A stretch of DNA of 64,000 nucleotides from Sulfuritalea sp. (GTDB lineage Bacteria; Pseudomonadota; Gammaproteobacteria; Burkholderiales; Rhodocyclaceae): assembly GCA_016716965.1 (NCBI GenBank), contig JADJUP010000030.1:1-64000 (forward strand). Direction: 5' to 3'. Below the pieces are notes generated by a model that worked only from the letters and a program-made list of their open reading frames with translations, had not been told where the DNA came from and searched no databases. A program made the position numbers and the translations under genes. Of the stretch, positions 43,335 to 53,522 are shown in pieces; the first letter of the stretch is position 1; every line of letters starts with the position of its first letter.

Positions 43335-43784
43335 TCAGGGCTTCAGGTAGGCATAGCCACCGCGCGCCTGGAGCTTGGCGATTTCCGCGACACCTGACGG
43401 CACGAATACGGACTCTGGAATGAACTGCTTGCGATCCAGCTTGCGGTTCTTCAGCGTAATTTCGCATACGTCAAAGCTTACTCCGCGCCCGGCAAGAGTC
43501 TCCACCACGACGTTGTAGGCATTGCCGTTCTTGTCCTTGGCACCTTCCATCAGGAAATCCACGCCACGGGCATGGGTCACCACCACAATTTGCGCCTGCG
43601 GATTGACATCAAGGTGGTTGCCGACGTTGCGGAGCACATCGGACGCCACAGTCGAATCATTGACGTGATAGACGACCTTGTCCGGATGGCCATTGGCGGC
43701 GAGGTCGGCGGTCGCACATCCGGCCAAAAGCAGCATCGGCGTCAGGATCGCGATCGCCAGGGAGTGGAACGAATTGACATTCAT
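43335..43784 (-). CDS. DsrE-family lipoprotein
   Basis: 149 aa. Lipoprotein signal LLLAGC with Cys23 as the lipid site, then a DsrE/F-like fold: VVYHVNDSTVASDVLRNVGNHLDV, AQIVVVTHARGVDFL and a conserved-position Cys107 in SFDVCEITLKNRKL, the place of the sulfur-carrying Cys in DsrE. AAGGAGA ribosome binding site. It is convergent with soxB, so it is a candidate membrane-anchored periplasmic sulfur carrier for the Sox pathway; that role is inference. Confidence 0.85.
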   Translation of the reverse strand: MNVNSFHSLAIAILTPMLLLAGCATADLAANGHPDKVVYHVNDSTVASDVLRNVGNHLDVNPQAQIVVVTHARGVDFLMEGAKDKNGNAYNVVVETLAGRGVSFDVCEITLKNRKLDRKQFIPESVFVPSGVAEIAKLQARGGYAYLKP

Positions 43785-43984
43785 TGATTTTCTCCTTGTT
43801 GGGCAGGATAGTATGGTTCCTGCAATTGTTTGAACCTAAAACATTACTCGCACCGGCTCACGAATTCAACAATTCGCTGAGCCAGGCGGGAATGGCGGCG
43901 TCAGCCGGAAAAACCAGGCACCGCGCATGCGCAACCGTAACATTCCCTTGCAAGTCCGACTGCCTGAGCACGTCATGGGTCGGC

Positions 43985-43990
43985 TAGAAT
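43985..43990 (+). promoter_or_regulatory. -10 box of macA, candidate leaderless mRNA
   Basis: TAGAAT ends 6 nt before the macA ATG. There is no Shine-Dalgarno sequence, the same layout as kup. Confidence 0.45.
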
Positions 43991-43996
43991 CGCAGA

Positions 43997-45526
43997 ATGA
44001 ATAAGCGCAACCTCTTGCTGGCGGCAATCGTTGCCGCCCTCGGTCTCGGAGCCTTCTTTTTCTGGCAATCGTCGGATCGCAGCGCCAACGCGACGAAATA
44101 CAAGCTGGCCAAGGTGGAATCCGGACCGCTCACTGCGGCGGTCTCCGCCACCGGCACATTGAACCCCGTCGTCTCGGTCCAGGTCGGTTCGCAGGTCTCC
44201 GGCCAGATCAAGGAAATCCTGGTGGACTTCAATTCACCCGTGAAATCCGGCCAGTTGATTGCCCGCCTTGATCCGGAAACCTATCAGCATCGCGTGCGCC
44301 AGGCCGAAGCCGACGTGGACGCCGCCCGTGCCGCCCAGGGCGTGCAGCAGGCCGAAGTGGCCCGCGCCCGCGCCAACCTGTCGAATGCCCAGCGCGATTA
44401 CGAACGCAAGAAAACCCTGGTCGAGAAGAACTTCATCTCGCCCGCCGAGCGCGATACCGCGCAGAACAACCTTGATGCCGCGCGTGCATCGCTGGCCTCG
44501 GCCGAGGCGCAGGTGAGGAACGGCGAAGCGATCGTGCGTCAGCGCGAAGCGCAACTGGCGGCGGCGCGCGTAGACCTGACGCGCACGTCGATCACCGCCC
44601 CTGTCGATGGTGTCGTAGTGAAGCGCAGCATCGAGCCGGGACAGACCGTGGCAGCGAGCCTGCAGGCGCCCGAACTGTTCGTCATCGCCAAGAACCTGAC
44701 CGACATGCAGGTGGAAACCTCGATCGACGAGGCCGACGTCGGCCGTGTCCGCCTCGGACAGAAGGCTACGTTCACCGTTGATGCCTTTGCCGGCCGCCAT
44801 TTCGAAGGCGAAGTGCGCCAGGTACGCAAGGCGGCCACGGTGGTGTCCAACGTCGTAACTTATACCGTGGTCATTTCAGCGGCAAATCCCGACCTCACGT
44901 TGCTGCCCGGCATGACCGCCAACGTACGCATCATCACCGCGCAGAAGGACAAGGTGCTGAAGGCTCCCAATGCGGCCCTGCGCTTCCGCCCCGCCGGCGC
45001 CACCGATGAGAAGAAAACCTCGCCCGCGGCCCCGAGCGCCGTGTCGCCAGCGCCGACTTCCGGCGGTAGCGGCGGCGGGACCGCGCAACTCAGGGAGCGC
45101 CTGGTCGCCGAACTCAAGCTCGACGCCGACCAGCAAGGCAAGCTCGACGCTATCTTCGCCGGCATGCGCGATAAATTCATGGCAGCGCGTGACCTGCCCG
45201 AGGCCGAGAAGTCCAGGGCCCAGGAACGCAACCGTGCCGAGATTCGCGAAAAGGTAGCGGCCATGCTGACCCCGGAACAGAAGCTGCGCTACGACGAACT
45301 CGGTGCGCAGGCGGCCGCGGCTCGCGCTGGCGGAGGCGGCGGTACCGGTCGCATCTGGATCGTCGGCGAGGATGGCAAGCCGAAGGCAGTCGAGCTGCGC
45401 CTCGGCCTCACCGACGGCAGCATGACCGAGGTCGTTTCCGGCGACATCAAGGAAGGCGGGGAAGTGATTGTCGGGCAGCAGGCTGCGCCGAAAGCTTCCG
45501 GCATGCCAGGCCCGCGCCTGTTCTAG
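43997..45526 (+). CDS. macA: MacA-type periplasmic adaptor with LTxxQ insertion
   Basis: 509 aa, longer than ordinary MacA. N-terminal membrane anchor (LLLAAIVAALGLGAFFFW), lipoyl/hairpin core (QVGSQVSGQIKEILVDFNSPV, then a long coiled coil of QAEVARARANLSNAQ type) and beta-barrel domains. Between about residues 335 and 445 lies an extra segment: a Pro/Ser/Gly linker holding a dispersed repeat (AVSPAPTS, residues 348-355) and helices ending in LTPEQKLRYDEL, like the LTxxQ helices of CpxP/Spy. Links the inner-membrane MacB pump to an outer-membrane channel. 9 nt before the ATPase gene. Confidence 0.9.
   Translation: MNKRNLLLAAIVAALGLGAFFFWQSSDRSANATKYKLAKVESGPLTAAVSATGTLNPVVSVQVGSQVSGQIKEILVDFNSPVKSGQLIARLDPETYQHRVRQAEADVDAARAAQGVQQAEVARARANLSNAQRDYERKKTLVEKNFISPAERDTAQNNLDAARASLASAEAQVRNGEAIVRQREAQLAAARVDLTRTSITAPVDGVVVKRSIEPGQTVAASLQAPELFVIAKNLTDMQVETSIDEADVGRVRLGQKATFTVDAFAGRHFEGEVRQVRKAATVVSNVVTYTVVISAANPDLTLLPGMTANVRIITAQKDKVLKAPNAALRFRPAGATDEKKTSPAAPSAVSPAPTSGGSGGGTAQLRERLVAELKLDADQQGKLDAIFAGMRDKFMAARDLPEAEKSRAQERNRAEIREKVAAMLTPEQKLRYDELGAQAAAARAGGGGGTGRIWIVGEDGKPKAVELRLGLTDGSMTEVVSGDIKEGGEVIVGQQAAPKASGMPGPRLF
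45038..45059 (-). repeat. Dispersed repeat copy 7 (inside macA)
   Basis: Variable pair AC. Read on the coding strand as AVSPAPTS in a flexible linker at the edge of the LTxxQ insertion. Confidence 0.9.
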
Positions 45527-45535
45527 GAAATCCGC

Positions 45536-46250
45536 ATGAGCGAACCTCTGATCCGGGTCGAGGGCTTGACCAAGGATTACGTCATGGGCAGTAACGTGGT
45601 GCCGGCGTTGCGCGGTGTCACGCTCGACATCGCGGCAGGCGAGTTCGTCGCCGTGATGGGGCCGTCAGGCTCCGGAAAATCAACCTTCATGAACCTGCTT
45701 GGCTGCCTGGACCATCCGAGCGCCGGCCGCTACTCGCTGGCCGGCCAGGAAGTCTCGGCGCTTTCCGGCGACGAACTCGCGGCAGTACGGAGTCACAAGC
45801 TGGGTTTCGTTTTCCAGCACTTCAACCTGCTCGCGCGCACCACCGCACTGGACAATGTCGCGCTGCCGCTGCTGTACGGCAACGTGCCGACCGCCGAGCG
45901 CCACCAACGGGCAACGCGTCGCCTGACCCAGATCGGGCTCGCCGAACGCATGGATCACCATCCATCGCAGCTTTCCGGTGGCCAGCAACAGCGCGTCGCC
46001 ATCGCCCGCGCGCTGGTCCAACGACCCGCAACTTGTGCTCGCCGACGAACCGACCGGTGCACTTGATTCGCGCACCAGCGTCGAAATCATGGCCTTGCTG
46101 CAGGAACTGAATCGCGAGGGCATCACCATCGTGCTGGTGACCCACGAACACGACATTGCGGATTTCGCCGGACGCATCATTTCCTTCCGAGACGGCCAGG
46201 TAATCGAAGACCGGGCCAATGCGGCCAAGGATGCGGCAGCGGCGCTATGA
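45536..46250 (+). pseudogene. MacB-type ABC ATPase with +1 frameshift
   Basis: Lipoprotein/macrolide-exporter ATPase of about 237 aa if read through. Walker A GPSGSGKST and signature LSGGQQQRVAIARALV are in the first frame; Walker B VLADEPTGALDS and the switch VTHEHD are in another. The shift comes from an extra C at 46018-46019 (GGTCCAACG instead of GGTCAACG). As written, the first frame ends with a nonsense tail at 46066, just before Walker B, so it cannot hydrolyse ATP. All other motifs are intact, which favours a recent mutation or a sequencing error. The stop overlaps the permease start by 4 bp. Confidence 0.9.
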
Positions 46251-47482
46251 ACTTCACCGCCACCCTGCGCATCGCCCTGCTCGCCCTGCGCATCAACAAG
46301 CTGCGCTCGGCGCTGACCATGCTCGGCATCATCATCGGCGTCGCCGCCGTCATCATCATGATCGCCGTCGGCAATGGCGCCCAGGCGCGCGTCGAGGACC
46401 AGATCAAGAGCCTCGGTTCGAACATCATCATGGTGCTCTCCGGCTCGATGACTTCGGGCGGCGCCCGCGGCGGCAGCGGTTCGCAGCCGACCATTACCGA
46501 AGACGACGCCTACGCGTTGAACAGGGAGATCGATGAAGTGCAAGCAGCGGCACCATCCCTGCGCGGCAGTGGTCAGGTGGTGCTGGGCAACACCAACTGG
46601 TCGACTGTCTTCTACGGCACATCTCCGGAGTATCTCCAGGTGAGGGACTGGCCCGTTATCGAGGGTCGTGGCTTCGAACAAGCAGAAGTTAACGGCGCCG
46701 GCAAGGTGGTTCTGCTGGGCCAAACGGTGGCAAAGAACCTGTTCGGCGACGTCAGCCCTGTCGACCAGGTGGTGCGCATCAACAAGGTGCCGCTGACGAT
46801 CATCGGTGTGCTCGACCGCAAGGGTCAGAACATGATGGGCCAGGACCAGGACGACATCGTGCTGATGCCGATCAGCACGGCCAGAAAGCGCGTGCTCGGC
46901 TCCAGCCGTTTCGCCGCCGGCCGCAACGTCGGCTCGATCATGGTCAAGATCAGGGACGGCGCCAACATGACCGAAGCGGAAGCCCGCATGCGCGAGCTGC
47001 TGCGTCAGCGCCACCGCCTGCAGAACGGCCAGGACGACGATTTTTATGTACGCAACCTGTCCGAGATCCTGCAGGCCCAGGAAGCCTCGTCCAAGGTCAT
47101 GTCGCTGCTGCTGGCCGCCGTGGCCTCGGTCTCGCTGCTGGTGGGCGGCATCGGCATCATGAACATCATGCTGGTTTCGGTGACCGAGCGTACGCGCGAA
47201 ATCGGCCTGCGCATGGCCGTCGGCGCCCGCGGCCGCGACATCCTGACCCAGTTCCTGGTCGAAGCCGTCACGCTTTCGCTGATCGGCGGCGCCATCGGCA
47301 TCCTGCTCGGGGTGGGCGGCGCCACGGCGATCGCCGAACTCGCCGGCTGGCGCACGGAACTCTCGGGTGGCTCGATCGTGCTGGCCGCCGGCTTTGCCGG
47401 TGCGATCGGCATATTCTTCGGCTTCTATCCGGCACGCAAGGCCTCGCGCCTGCTGCCCATCGAGGCGTTGCGTTACGAATAG
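46247..47482 (+). CDS. MacB-type ABC transporter permease
   Basis: 411 aa. First membrane helix ALTMLGIIIGVAAVIIMIAVGN, a large periplasmic MacB-core domain, then three C-terminal helices with VGGIGIMNIMLVSVTERTREIG and YPARKASRLLPIEALRYE, the FtsX/MacB hallmark. This is a split MacB (ATPase and permease separate). With the adaptor it should export a peptide, macrolide-like compound or lipoprotein; no substrate is evident. Its stop codon lies at the start of a dispersed-repeat copy. Confidence 0.92.
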   Translation: MNFTATLRIALLALRINKLRSALTMLGIIIGVAAVIIMIAVGNGAQARVEDQIKSLGSNIIMVLSGSMTSGGARGGSGSQPTITEDDAYALNREIDEVQAAAPSLRGSGQVVLGNTNWSTVFYGTSPEYLQVRDWPVIEGRGFEQAEVNGAGKVVLLGQTVAKNLFGDVSPVDQVVRINKVPLTIIGVLDRKGQNMMGQDQDDIVLMPISTARKRVLGSSRFAAGRNVGSIMVKIRDGANMTEAEARMRELLRQRHRLQNGQDDDFYVRNLSEILQAQEASSKVMSLLLAAVASVSLLVGGIGIMNIMLVSVTERTREIGLRMAVGARGRDILTQFLVEAVTLSLIGGAIGILLGVGGATAIAELAGWRTELSGGSIVLAAGFAGAIGIFFGFYPARKASRLLPIEALRYE

Positions 47483-47501
47483 TCGGCGCCGGCGTCACGG
47501 T
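47480..47501 (+). repeat. Dispersed repeat copy 8 (at macB permease stop)
   Basis: Variable pair TC and a last-base change (C to T). Its first base begins the TAG stop codon, so the copy forms the gene terminus. Confidence 0.7.
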
Positions 47502-47549
47502 ACGATGGATTTAGAATGCACCCGTTGCCACCGCAATCCATGAAACCCC

Positions 47550-49064
47550 ATGGCTGATGAAGTCGAACTAAAGCTGGCGCTGGCCGAAGACCGGCAAGCC
47601 CGTTTCCTGCGCCACCCCGCGCTGAAGCAGGCGCTGGAACGCCGCGCAGCGACGATCGACAACATCTATTACGACACGCCGGACCTGGCCCTGCGCCGGC
47701 GCGGCATTGCCCTGCGACTGCGCCGAATCGGACGCGACTGGCTGCAGACGGTCAAGCTGGCAGGCACTTCTGCGGCAGGCCTGTCCAGCCGGCCGGAGTG
47801 GGAAACGCCCTACGCGGGCCATTTCGATTTCTCCGCCATTGACCAGACCACGGTGCGCGACTGGCTGCAGCGGCCGAAACTGCTGGCGCGCATCGTGCCC
47901 ATCTGCGAAACGCGCTTTCGCCGAATCACCTGGCGGTTCGCCGCCAAGCCCGGCGCCGTGCTGCTCACGCTGGACCGTGGGTGGATCGTGGCCAACGGGC
48001 GCCGCGAAGCGATTTCCGAGCTGGAACTGGAACTTGCGGGCGCATCCGTCCACTCCATCTTCGAGATCGCCGGCCAATTCGCGCAGCGCGTGGCAGTGGC
48101 CCCAGCGGTGCTTTCCAAGGCCGAACGCGGGTATCGGCTTTTCAGCGACGTGGCGCCGACCCCGTTTCGCGCCGCCGTCGTTCCACTGTCGGCGACCATG
48201 CCCCCGCTCGCGGCCTTTCGCCACATTGCGTTGTCCTGCCTCGAACACCTGCAGCAGAACCATCACGGCGCGCTGTGCAGCGACGATCCGGAGTACATCC
48301 ACCAGATGCGGGTCGCCACGCGCCGCTTGCGCGCCGCGCTGCGCCTGTTCGCACCAATGCTGACGGAATCACTTGTTGAATCCCTGCGCCAGCCACTGGC
48401 GAACCTGATGGAACACCTGGGACGAGCGCGCGACCTCGATGTACTGCTGGACGAAATCGCCAATCCGGTCCTGACGGCCCTGCCTGATGAACCGCGCCTG
48501 CCGGCACTGGCAAGCGACATCACGAACCGCCGTTACGCCGCACGCGTCCAGGCCCTGGCCCTGCTCGCATCGCCCGGCTACGGATTGACCTTGTTATCCG
48601 TGCTCGAAGCGCTCCACGCAGGGGACGCCACAGGAGATGGAAAGACTTCCTTGCGCGACTTTGCGACGCAACGCCTCGGCCGGCTGCACCGCAAGCTGCG
48701 CCGACTGGCGGCAGCCGCGGATCCGGAGCAACCCGCGTCGCTGCACGCGCTGCGCATTGCTGTCAAGCGCCTGCGCTACGCAATGGAGTTCTTCGCTCCC
48801 CTGGTACCTGCAAAGGCCTTCGACCGCGCCTTGCGGCGACTGGCCGATGCACAGGAGACGCTGGGGCAGCTGAACGATCTGACCAATGCCGGCACGCTGC
48901 TGATGGAATGCGCGGGCGACGATCCCCGCCTGCGCGAGGCGGTAACGCTCATTGGCGGCTGGCACGGCCCGCGCTACGCGTCGCTGCAGGCGGGCCTGTC
49001 GCGCCAGCAACGCGGCCTGGTCCGCTTGCGACTGCCCAAGCTCGCCGCGGAGGCGATGCCATGA
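47550..49064 (+). CDS. CYTH-CHAD domain protein
   Basis: 504 aa, soluble. N-terminal CYTH triphosphatase tunnel with the EVELK (ExExK) motif at residues 4-8 and basic strands ALRLRRIGRDWLQTVK. The C-terminal CHAD helical domain contains EYIHQMRVATRRLRAALRLF and ALRIAVKRLRYAMEFF, whose His and Arg residues bind polyphosphate. Likely hydrolyses inorganic triphosphate and associates with polyphosphate granules. It lies 43 nt before sixA. A TAGAAT box at 47512-47517 could be its -10. Confidence 0.92.
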   Translation: MADEVELKLALAEDRQARFLRHPALKQALERRAATIDNIYYDTPDLALRRRGIALRLRRIGRDWLQTVKLAGTSAAGLSSRPEWETPYAGHFDFSAIDQTTVRDWLQRPKLLARIVPICETRFRRITWRFAAKPGAVLLTLDRGWIVANGRREAISELELELAGASVHSIFEIAGQFAQRVAVAPAVLSKAERGYRLFSDVAPTPFRAAVVPLSATMPPLAAFRHIALSCLEHLQQNHHGALCSDDPEYIHQMRVATRRLRAALRLFAPMLTESLVESLRQPLANLMEHLGRARDLDVLLDEIANPVLTALPDEPRLPALASDITNRRYAARVQALALLASPGYGLTLLSVLEALHAGDATGDGKTSLRDFATQRLGRLHRKLRRLAAAADPEQPASLHALRIAVKRLRYAMEFFAPLVPAKAFDRALRRLADAQETLGQLNDLTNAGTLLMECAGDDPRLREAVTLIGGWHGPRYASLQAGLSRQQRGLVRLRLPKLAAEAMP

Positions 49065-49107
49065 CTCTTCCGTTCAAAGTCCGGCAATTCCGGCAAAAGG
49101 AAATCCG

Positions 49108-49569
49108 ATGGACTTGATACTCTGGCGCCACGCCGAAGCCGAGGAAGGCAATGGCATCCTTACTGATCCCGAACGGCGCCTGACGCAACGCGGCGAAAAA
49201 CAGGCCAGACAGGTTGCGCGCTGGCTGCAAAGCCGTTTGCCGCGCAAGCTGACGATCCTCGCCAGCCCCACCGAACGTACGCGACAGACGGCGCACGCAC
49301 TGGGACTGGCCTACGAAGTCGAACCAAAGGTCGGCGCCGGCGCCACGGCGACGGCGGTGCTGGCGGCGGCCGGCTGGTCGGACCGGGACGGCACGGTGCT
49401 GATCGTCGGCCATCAACCCACGCTCGGTCGCGTTGCGGCGCTGCTGCTGTCCGGCCACGAGGATGACTGGACGGTAAGAAAGGGAGGAATCTGGTGGTTT
49501 GGCAGTCGCGATCGGGGCGGGCGTTCGGAGACCGTGCTGCGGGCCGTGATCAATCCGGATTTCGCCTGA
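49108..49569 (+). CDS. sixA: SixA-type phosphohistidine phosphatase
   Basis: 153 aa. Histidine-phosphatase fold with the N-terminal RHG-type motif LILWRHAEAE and the second catalytic His in LIVGHQPTLGRVA. Removes phosphate from His residues (in E. coli, from PTS protein NPr and earlier reported for ArcB). The repeat encodes KVGAGATA at about residues 74-81, between helix and strand. Start ATG 49108 after AAAGGAAA. The CYTH-CHAD/SixA pairing is common. Confidence 0.93.
   Translation: MDLILWRHAEAEEGNGILTDPERRLTQRGEKQARQVARWLQSRLPRKLTILASPTERTRQTAHALGLAYEVEPKVGAGATATAVLAAAGWSDRDGTVLIVGHQPTLGRVAALLLSGHEDDWTVRKGGIWWFGSRDRGGRSETVLRAVINPDFA
49328..49349 (+). repeat. Dispersed repeat copy 9 (inside sixA)
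   Basis: Variable pair CC; coding reading KVGAGATA. One base before the core differs (GGTC for AGTC). Confidence 0.9.
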
Positions 49570-49612
49570 ATCACCCTCCGTGAAACTGGCCTGCTTTCAT
49601 GCCGGTTGCGGA

Positions 49613-49653
49613 AATAGATATCTTTTGATATTTTAGACATGGATATATCTATT
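49613..49653. promoter_or_regulatory. Inverted repeat, candidate MarR operator
   Basis: AATAGATAT (49613-49621) and ATATCTATT (49645-49653) form a perfect 9-bp inverted repeat 23 nt apart in an AT-rich island 30-70 nt before the MarR gene, a typical autoregulatory position. GATATC and TGATAT lie between the arms. Confidence 0.55.
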
Positions 49654-49682
49654 GCGCTGCGCCCGCAGCCGCCCCATACCAC

Positions 49683-50186
49683 ATGTCGAAAAAAACCGCT
49701 TCCGCCGGTGCAGATACCGAAACCCGCGCCACATCCGAACATGCCCCCGACCTGCGGCTATGGCTGCGTACGCTGGCCTGCACCAACCTGATCGAAAACC
49801 ACATCCGTTCGCGCCTGCGCGCCGAGTTCGGCATCACCCTGCCGCGCTTCGACCTGATGGCACAGCTCGAGCGCTCGCCGCTGGGCCTCAAGATGGGCGA
49901 ACTCTCGAAACGCATGATGGTGACCGGCGGCAATGTGACCGGCATCACCGACCAACTGGTGGCCGAAGGCCTCGTGGTACGCGAAGACAGCCCGAAGGAC
50001 CGCCGCGCCTACATCGTCAAGCTGACGCCCGAAGGTCGCCGCAGCTTCCGCAAAATGGCCGACGCCCATGAAAACTGGATCGTCGAGCTCTACGCCGGAA
50101 TGGACGAAAAGCAGCGCAACCAGCTCTACGACCTGCTTGCTGTCGTCAAGGCAAGCGCTTCCGCCGCGACGACGAAGAAAAAGTAA
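49683..50186 (+). CDS. MarR-family transcription regulator
   Basis: 167 aa. Winged helix with recognition region LGLKMGELSKRMMVTGGNVTGITDQL and wing VREDSPKDRRAYIVKLTPEGR. The N-terminal 25 residues are a flexible Ala/Thr-rich tail, and the C-terminus ends in a Lys run. Followed by an alpha/beta hydrolase on the same strand; aromatic-compound-responsive MarR proteins often control such neighbours. The effector is unknown. The AT-rich inverted repeat upstream is the likely operator. Confidence 0.92.
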   Translation: MSKKTASAGADTETRATSEHAPDLRLWLRTLACTNLIENHIRSRLRAEFGITLPRFDLMAQLERSPLGLKMGELSKRMMVTGGNVTGITDQLVAEGLVVREDSPKDRRAYIVKLTPEGRRSFRKMADAHENWIVELYAGMDEKQRNQLYDLLAVVKASASAATTKKK

Positions 50187-50251
50187 TCACGTCGCTTTGC
50201 CGCGGTGCGCCGGCGAGCGATTCTCTTCCGGAATATCGCCTGAGCCGCAGA

Positions 50252-51100
50252 ATGTTGACGCCACAGCAACTCGATGACGAGTACAACGCCCGCGCAGCGA
50301 TTCCCGATCATCCGCTGATCTTTGAGCGATGGCGGGAGGAATCCAGGGCCGCCCGTGGCCGCCTGAATCTCGATGCCGACTGCCGGTTCGGCCCGTCCCC
50401 CGCCGAAACCCTTGACCTCTACCCGGCCGCCACACGCGATGCCGCCTTGCTGGTGTTCATCCACGGCGGCTACTGGCGTTCGCTGGACAAGCAGGACTTT
50501 TCCTACCTTGCGCCAGCCTTCGTCGAAGCCGGCATCGCCGTCGCGATGCCGAACTATGGCCTGGCGCCGGCCACATCGATCGCCGATATGGTGCGGCAGA
50601 TGCTGGGGGCATTGTCCTGGCTGTATCGCAACGCGTCGCGATACGGCATCGATGCCCGGCGCATCGTGGTCGCCGGCCACTCGGCGGGTGCCCACCTCGC
50701 CGCGATGATGCTGGCCGCCGACTGGCCGCGCCTGTCGCCCGATTTGCCGGCCGACCTGCTGCGCGGCGCCGTCTGCATTTCCGGACTTTACGACCTGCGA
50801 CCTCTGGTGCATGCAGCCTTCCTGCAAGACGACCTGCGACTCGATGCACGCACAGCGAAGTTCGTCAGTCCGGTCAGCTATCGCCCGGATCTGGCAACGC
50901 CGCTGATCACCGCCGTGGGAGCCGACGAAAGCGCCGAATTCCGCCGCCAGAACCGCCTTATCCGCCGTGCCTGGCCACACTGCTTCCGCGACGACCTGCC
51001 CCTCCCCGGCCGCCATCACCTGGCGAGCGTCGAAGCCCTGGGCGAGGCGACCCATCCGCTGTTCCGTGCCACCCTGCGCCTGCTGCGAGGGAACGCATGA
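50252..51100 (+). CDS. Alpha/beta hydrolase, kynurenine-formamidase-like
   Basis: 282 aa. Oxyanion motif FIHGGYWRSLDKQDF, nucleophile elbow GHSAGAHLAAMM with the catalytic Ser, and a C-terminal His in LPGRHHLASVEAL. HGGYW and GHSAGAHL are characteristic of the kynurenine formamidase/BD-FAE branch. No other kynurenine-pathway gene is seen nearby, so an aryl-formamidase or carboxylesterase role is equally possible. Regulated perhaps by the upstream MarR. Overlaps the next gene by 4 bp. Confidence 0.85.
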   Translation: MLTPQQLDDEYNARAAIPDHPLIFERWREESRAARGRLNLDADCRFGPSPAETLDLYPAATRDAALLVFIHGGYWRSLDKQDFSYLAPAFVEAGIAVAMPNYGLAPATSIADMVRQMLGALSWLYRNASRYGIDARRIVVAGHSAGAHLAAMMLAADWPRLSPDLPADLLRGAVCISGLYDLRPLVHAAFLQDDLRLDARTAKFVSPVSYRPDLATPLITAVGADESAEFRRQNRLIRRAWPHCFRDDLPLPGRHHLASVEALGEATHPLFRATLRLLRGNA

Positions 51101-51804
51101 GAAAAGTGATCGTCGTCCTGCTGGTCCTTGCAGCCACGATCGGAGCAATTGGCTACTGGCTGTCCGGCAATATCGACGGACTGGTCAAGGATGCCCTCAC
51201 CGACTACGGCAGTGCCATGATCAAGGCGAAGGTCGGCGTCGGCGAAGTGCACATCTCGCCTTCCAGCGGCAAGGGAAGCATCCACCGGATTTCGATCGGG
51301 AATCCGGCAGGATTCAAGACATCCCACGCGCTGACGGTTGCCCGAATAGACGTTGACATCGACATTGCCTCGATCGCCAGGGATGTCATCGTCGTCCGCC
51401 TGATCACCATCGACGGACCTGACGTGATCTATGAAAAGGGCGACGCGTTGACCAACTTCGATGCGATCCAGAAAAACATTGCAGCCTACCTCGGACCCGC
51501 CAACAAGAGCGGCGGGCAATCCGGCCCGAAACTGATCGTCGAGGAACTGACCATCTGCAACTCCAAGGCGCGCGCCAGCGCTCCCTTCATGGGCGGCAAG
51601 TCCCTCAGCATCCCGCTGCCCGACATTACGTTGCGCAACGTCGGCAAGGCGCGGGGCGGCATCACGCCGGGGGAACTGGGGCAGGAAATCACTGCAGCCC
51701 TGAAATCGAAGCTGGCCGCGGCTGCAAATTTCGACCGACTCCTGAAATCGACCAGCCAGGCGCTGGACAAGACCGGCAGATCGATCAAGGGCCTGCTCAA
51801 GTAG
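51097..51804 (+). CDS. AsmA-like periplasmic protein with N-terminal anchor
   Basis: 235 aa. N-terminal membrane anchor VIVVLLVLAATIGAIGYW, then a beta-rich domain with IHRISIGNPAGFKTSHALTV and IDVDIDIASIARDVIVV, the repeat style of AsmA/DUF748 proteins. It is shorter than full AsmA proteins. Such proteins are linked to lipid transport or outer-membrane assembly; that role is inferred. The C-terminus is helical (LLKSTSQALDKTGRSIKGLL). Confidence 0.7.
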   Translation: MRKVIVVLLVLAATIGAIGYWLSGNIDGLVKDALTDYGSAMIKAKVGVGEVHISPSSGKGSIHRISIGNPAGFKTSHALTVARIDVDIDIASIARDVIVVRLITIDGPDVIYEKGDALTNFDAIQKNIAAYLGPANKSGGQSGPKLIVEELTICNSKARASAPFMGGKSLSIPLPDITLRNVGKARGGITPGELGQEITAALKSKLAAAANFDRLLKSTSQALDKTGRSIKGLLK

Positions 51805-51969
51805 GCTGCGCCGCCCAAACGAGGCCGCGCGGCGGGGGTGGCCTGTAATACAATACGCGTGGCGCGCCCTGCCGGTTGGCGCCCGTTCCGGCAATCTGCC
51901 GCACTTCCCTCAAGCGCTTCGCCGCCTGAACCGGTTCCCCGCGAGGGGCAGGCCGATTCAGGAGTTCAT

Positions 51970-53508
<1,539 letters not shown>

Positions 53509-53522
53509 CGCCGAGATCGATC

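Noticed and set aside
47540..47557. Five-codon ORF before the CYTH-CHAD start as a regulatory uORF
   Set aside because: No ribosome binding site and no distinctive codons; overlap with the true start is likely accidental.
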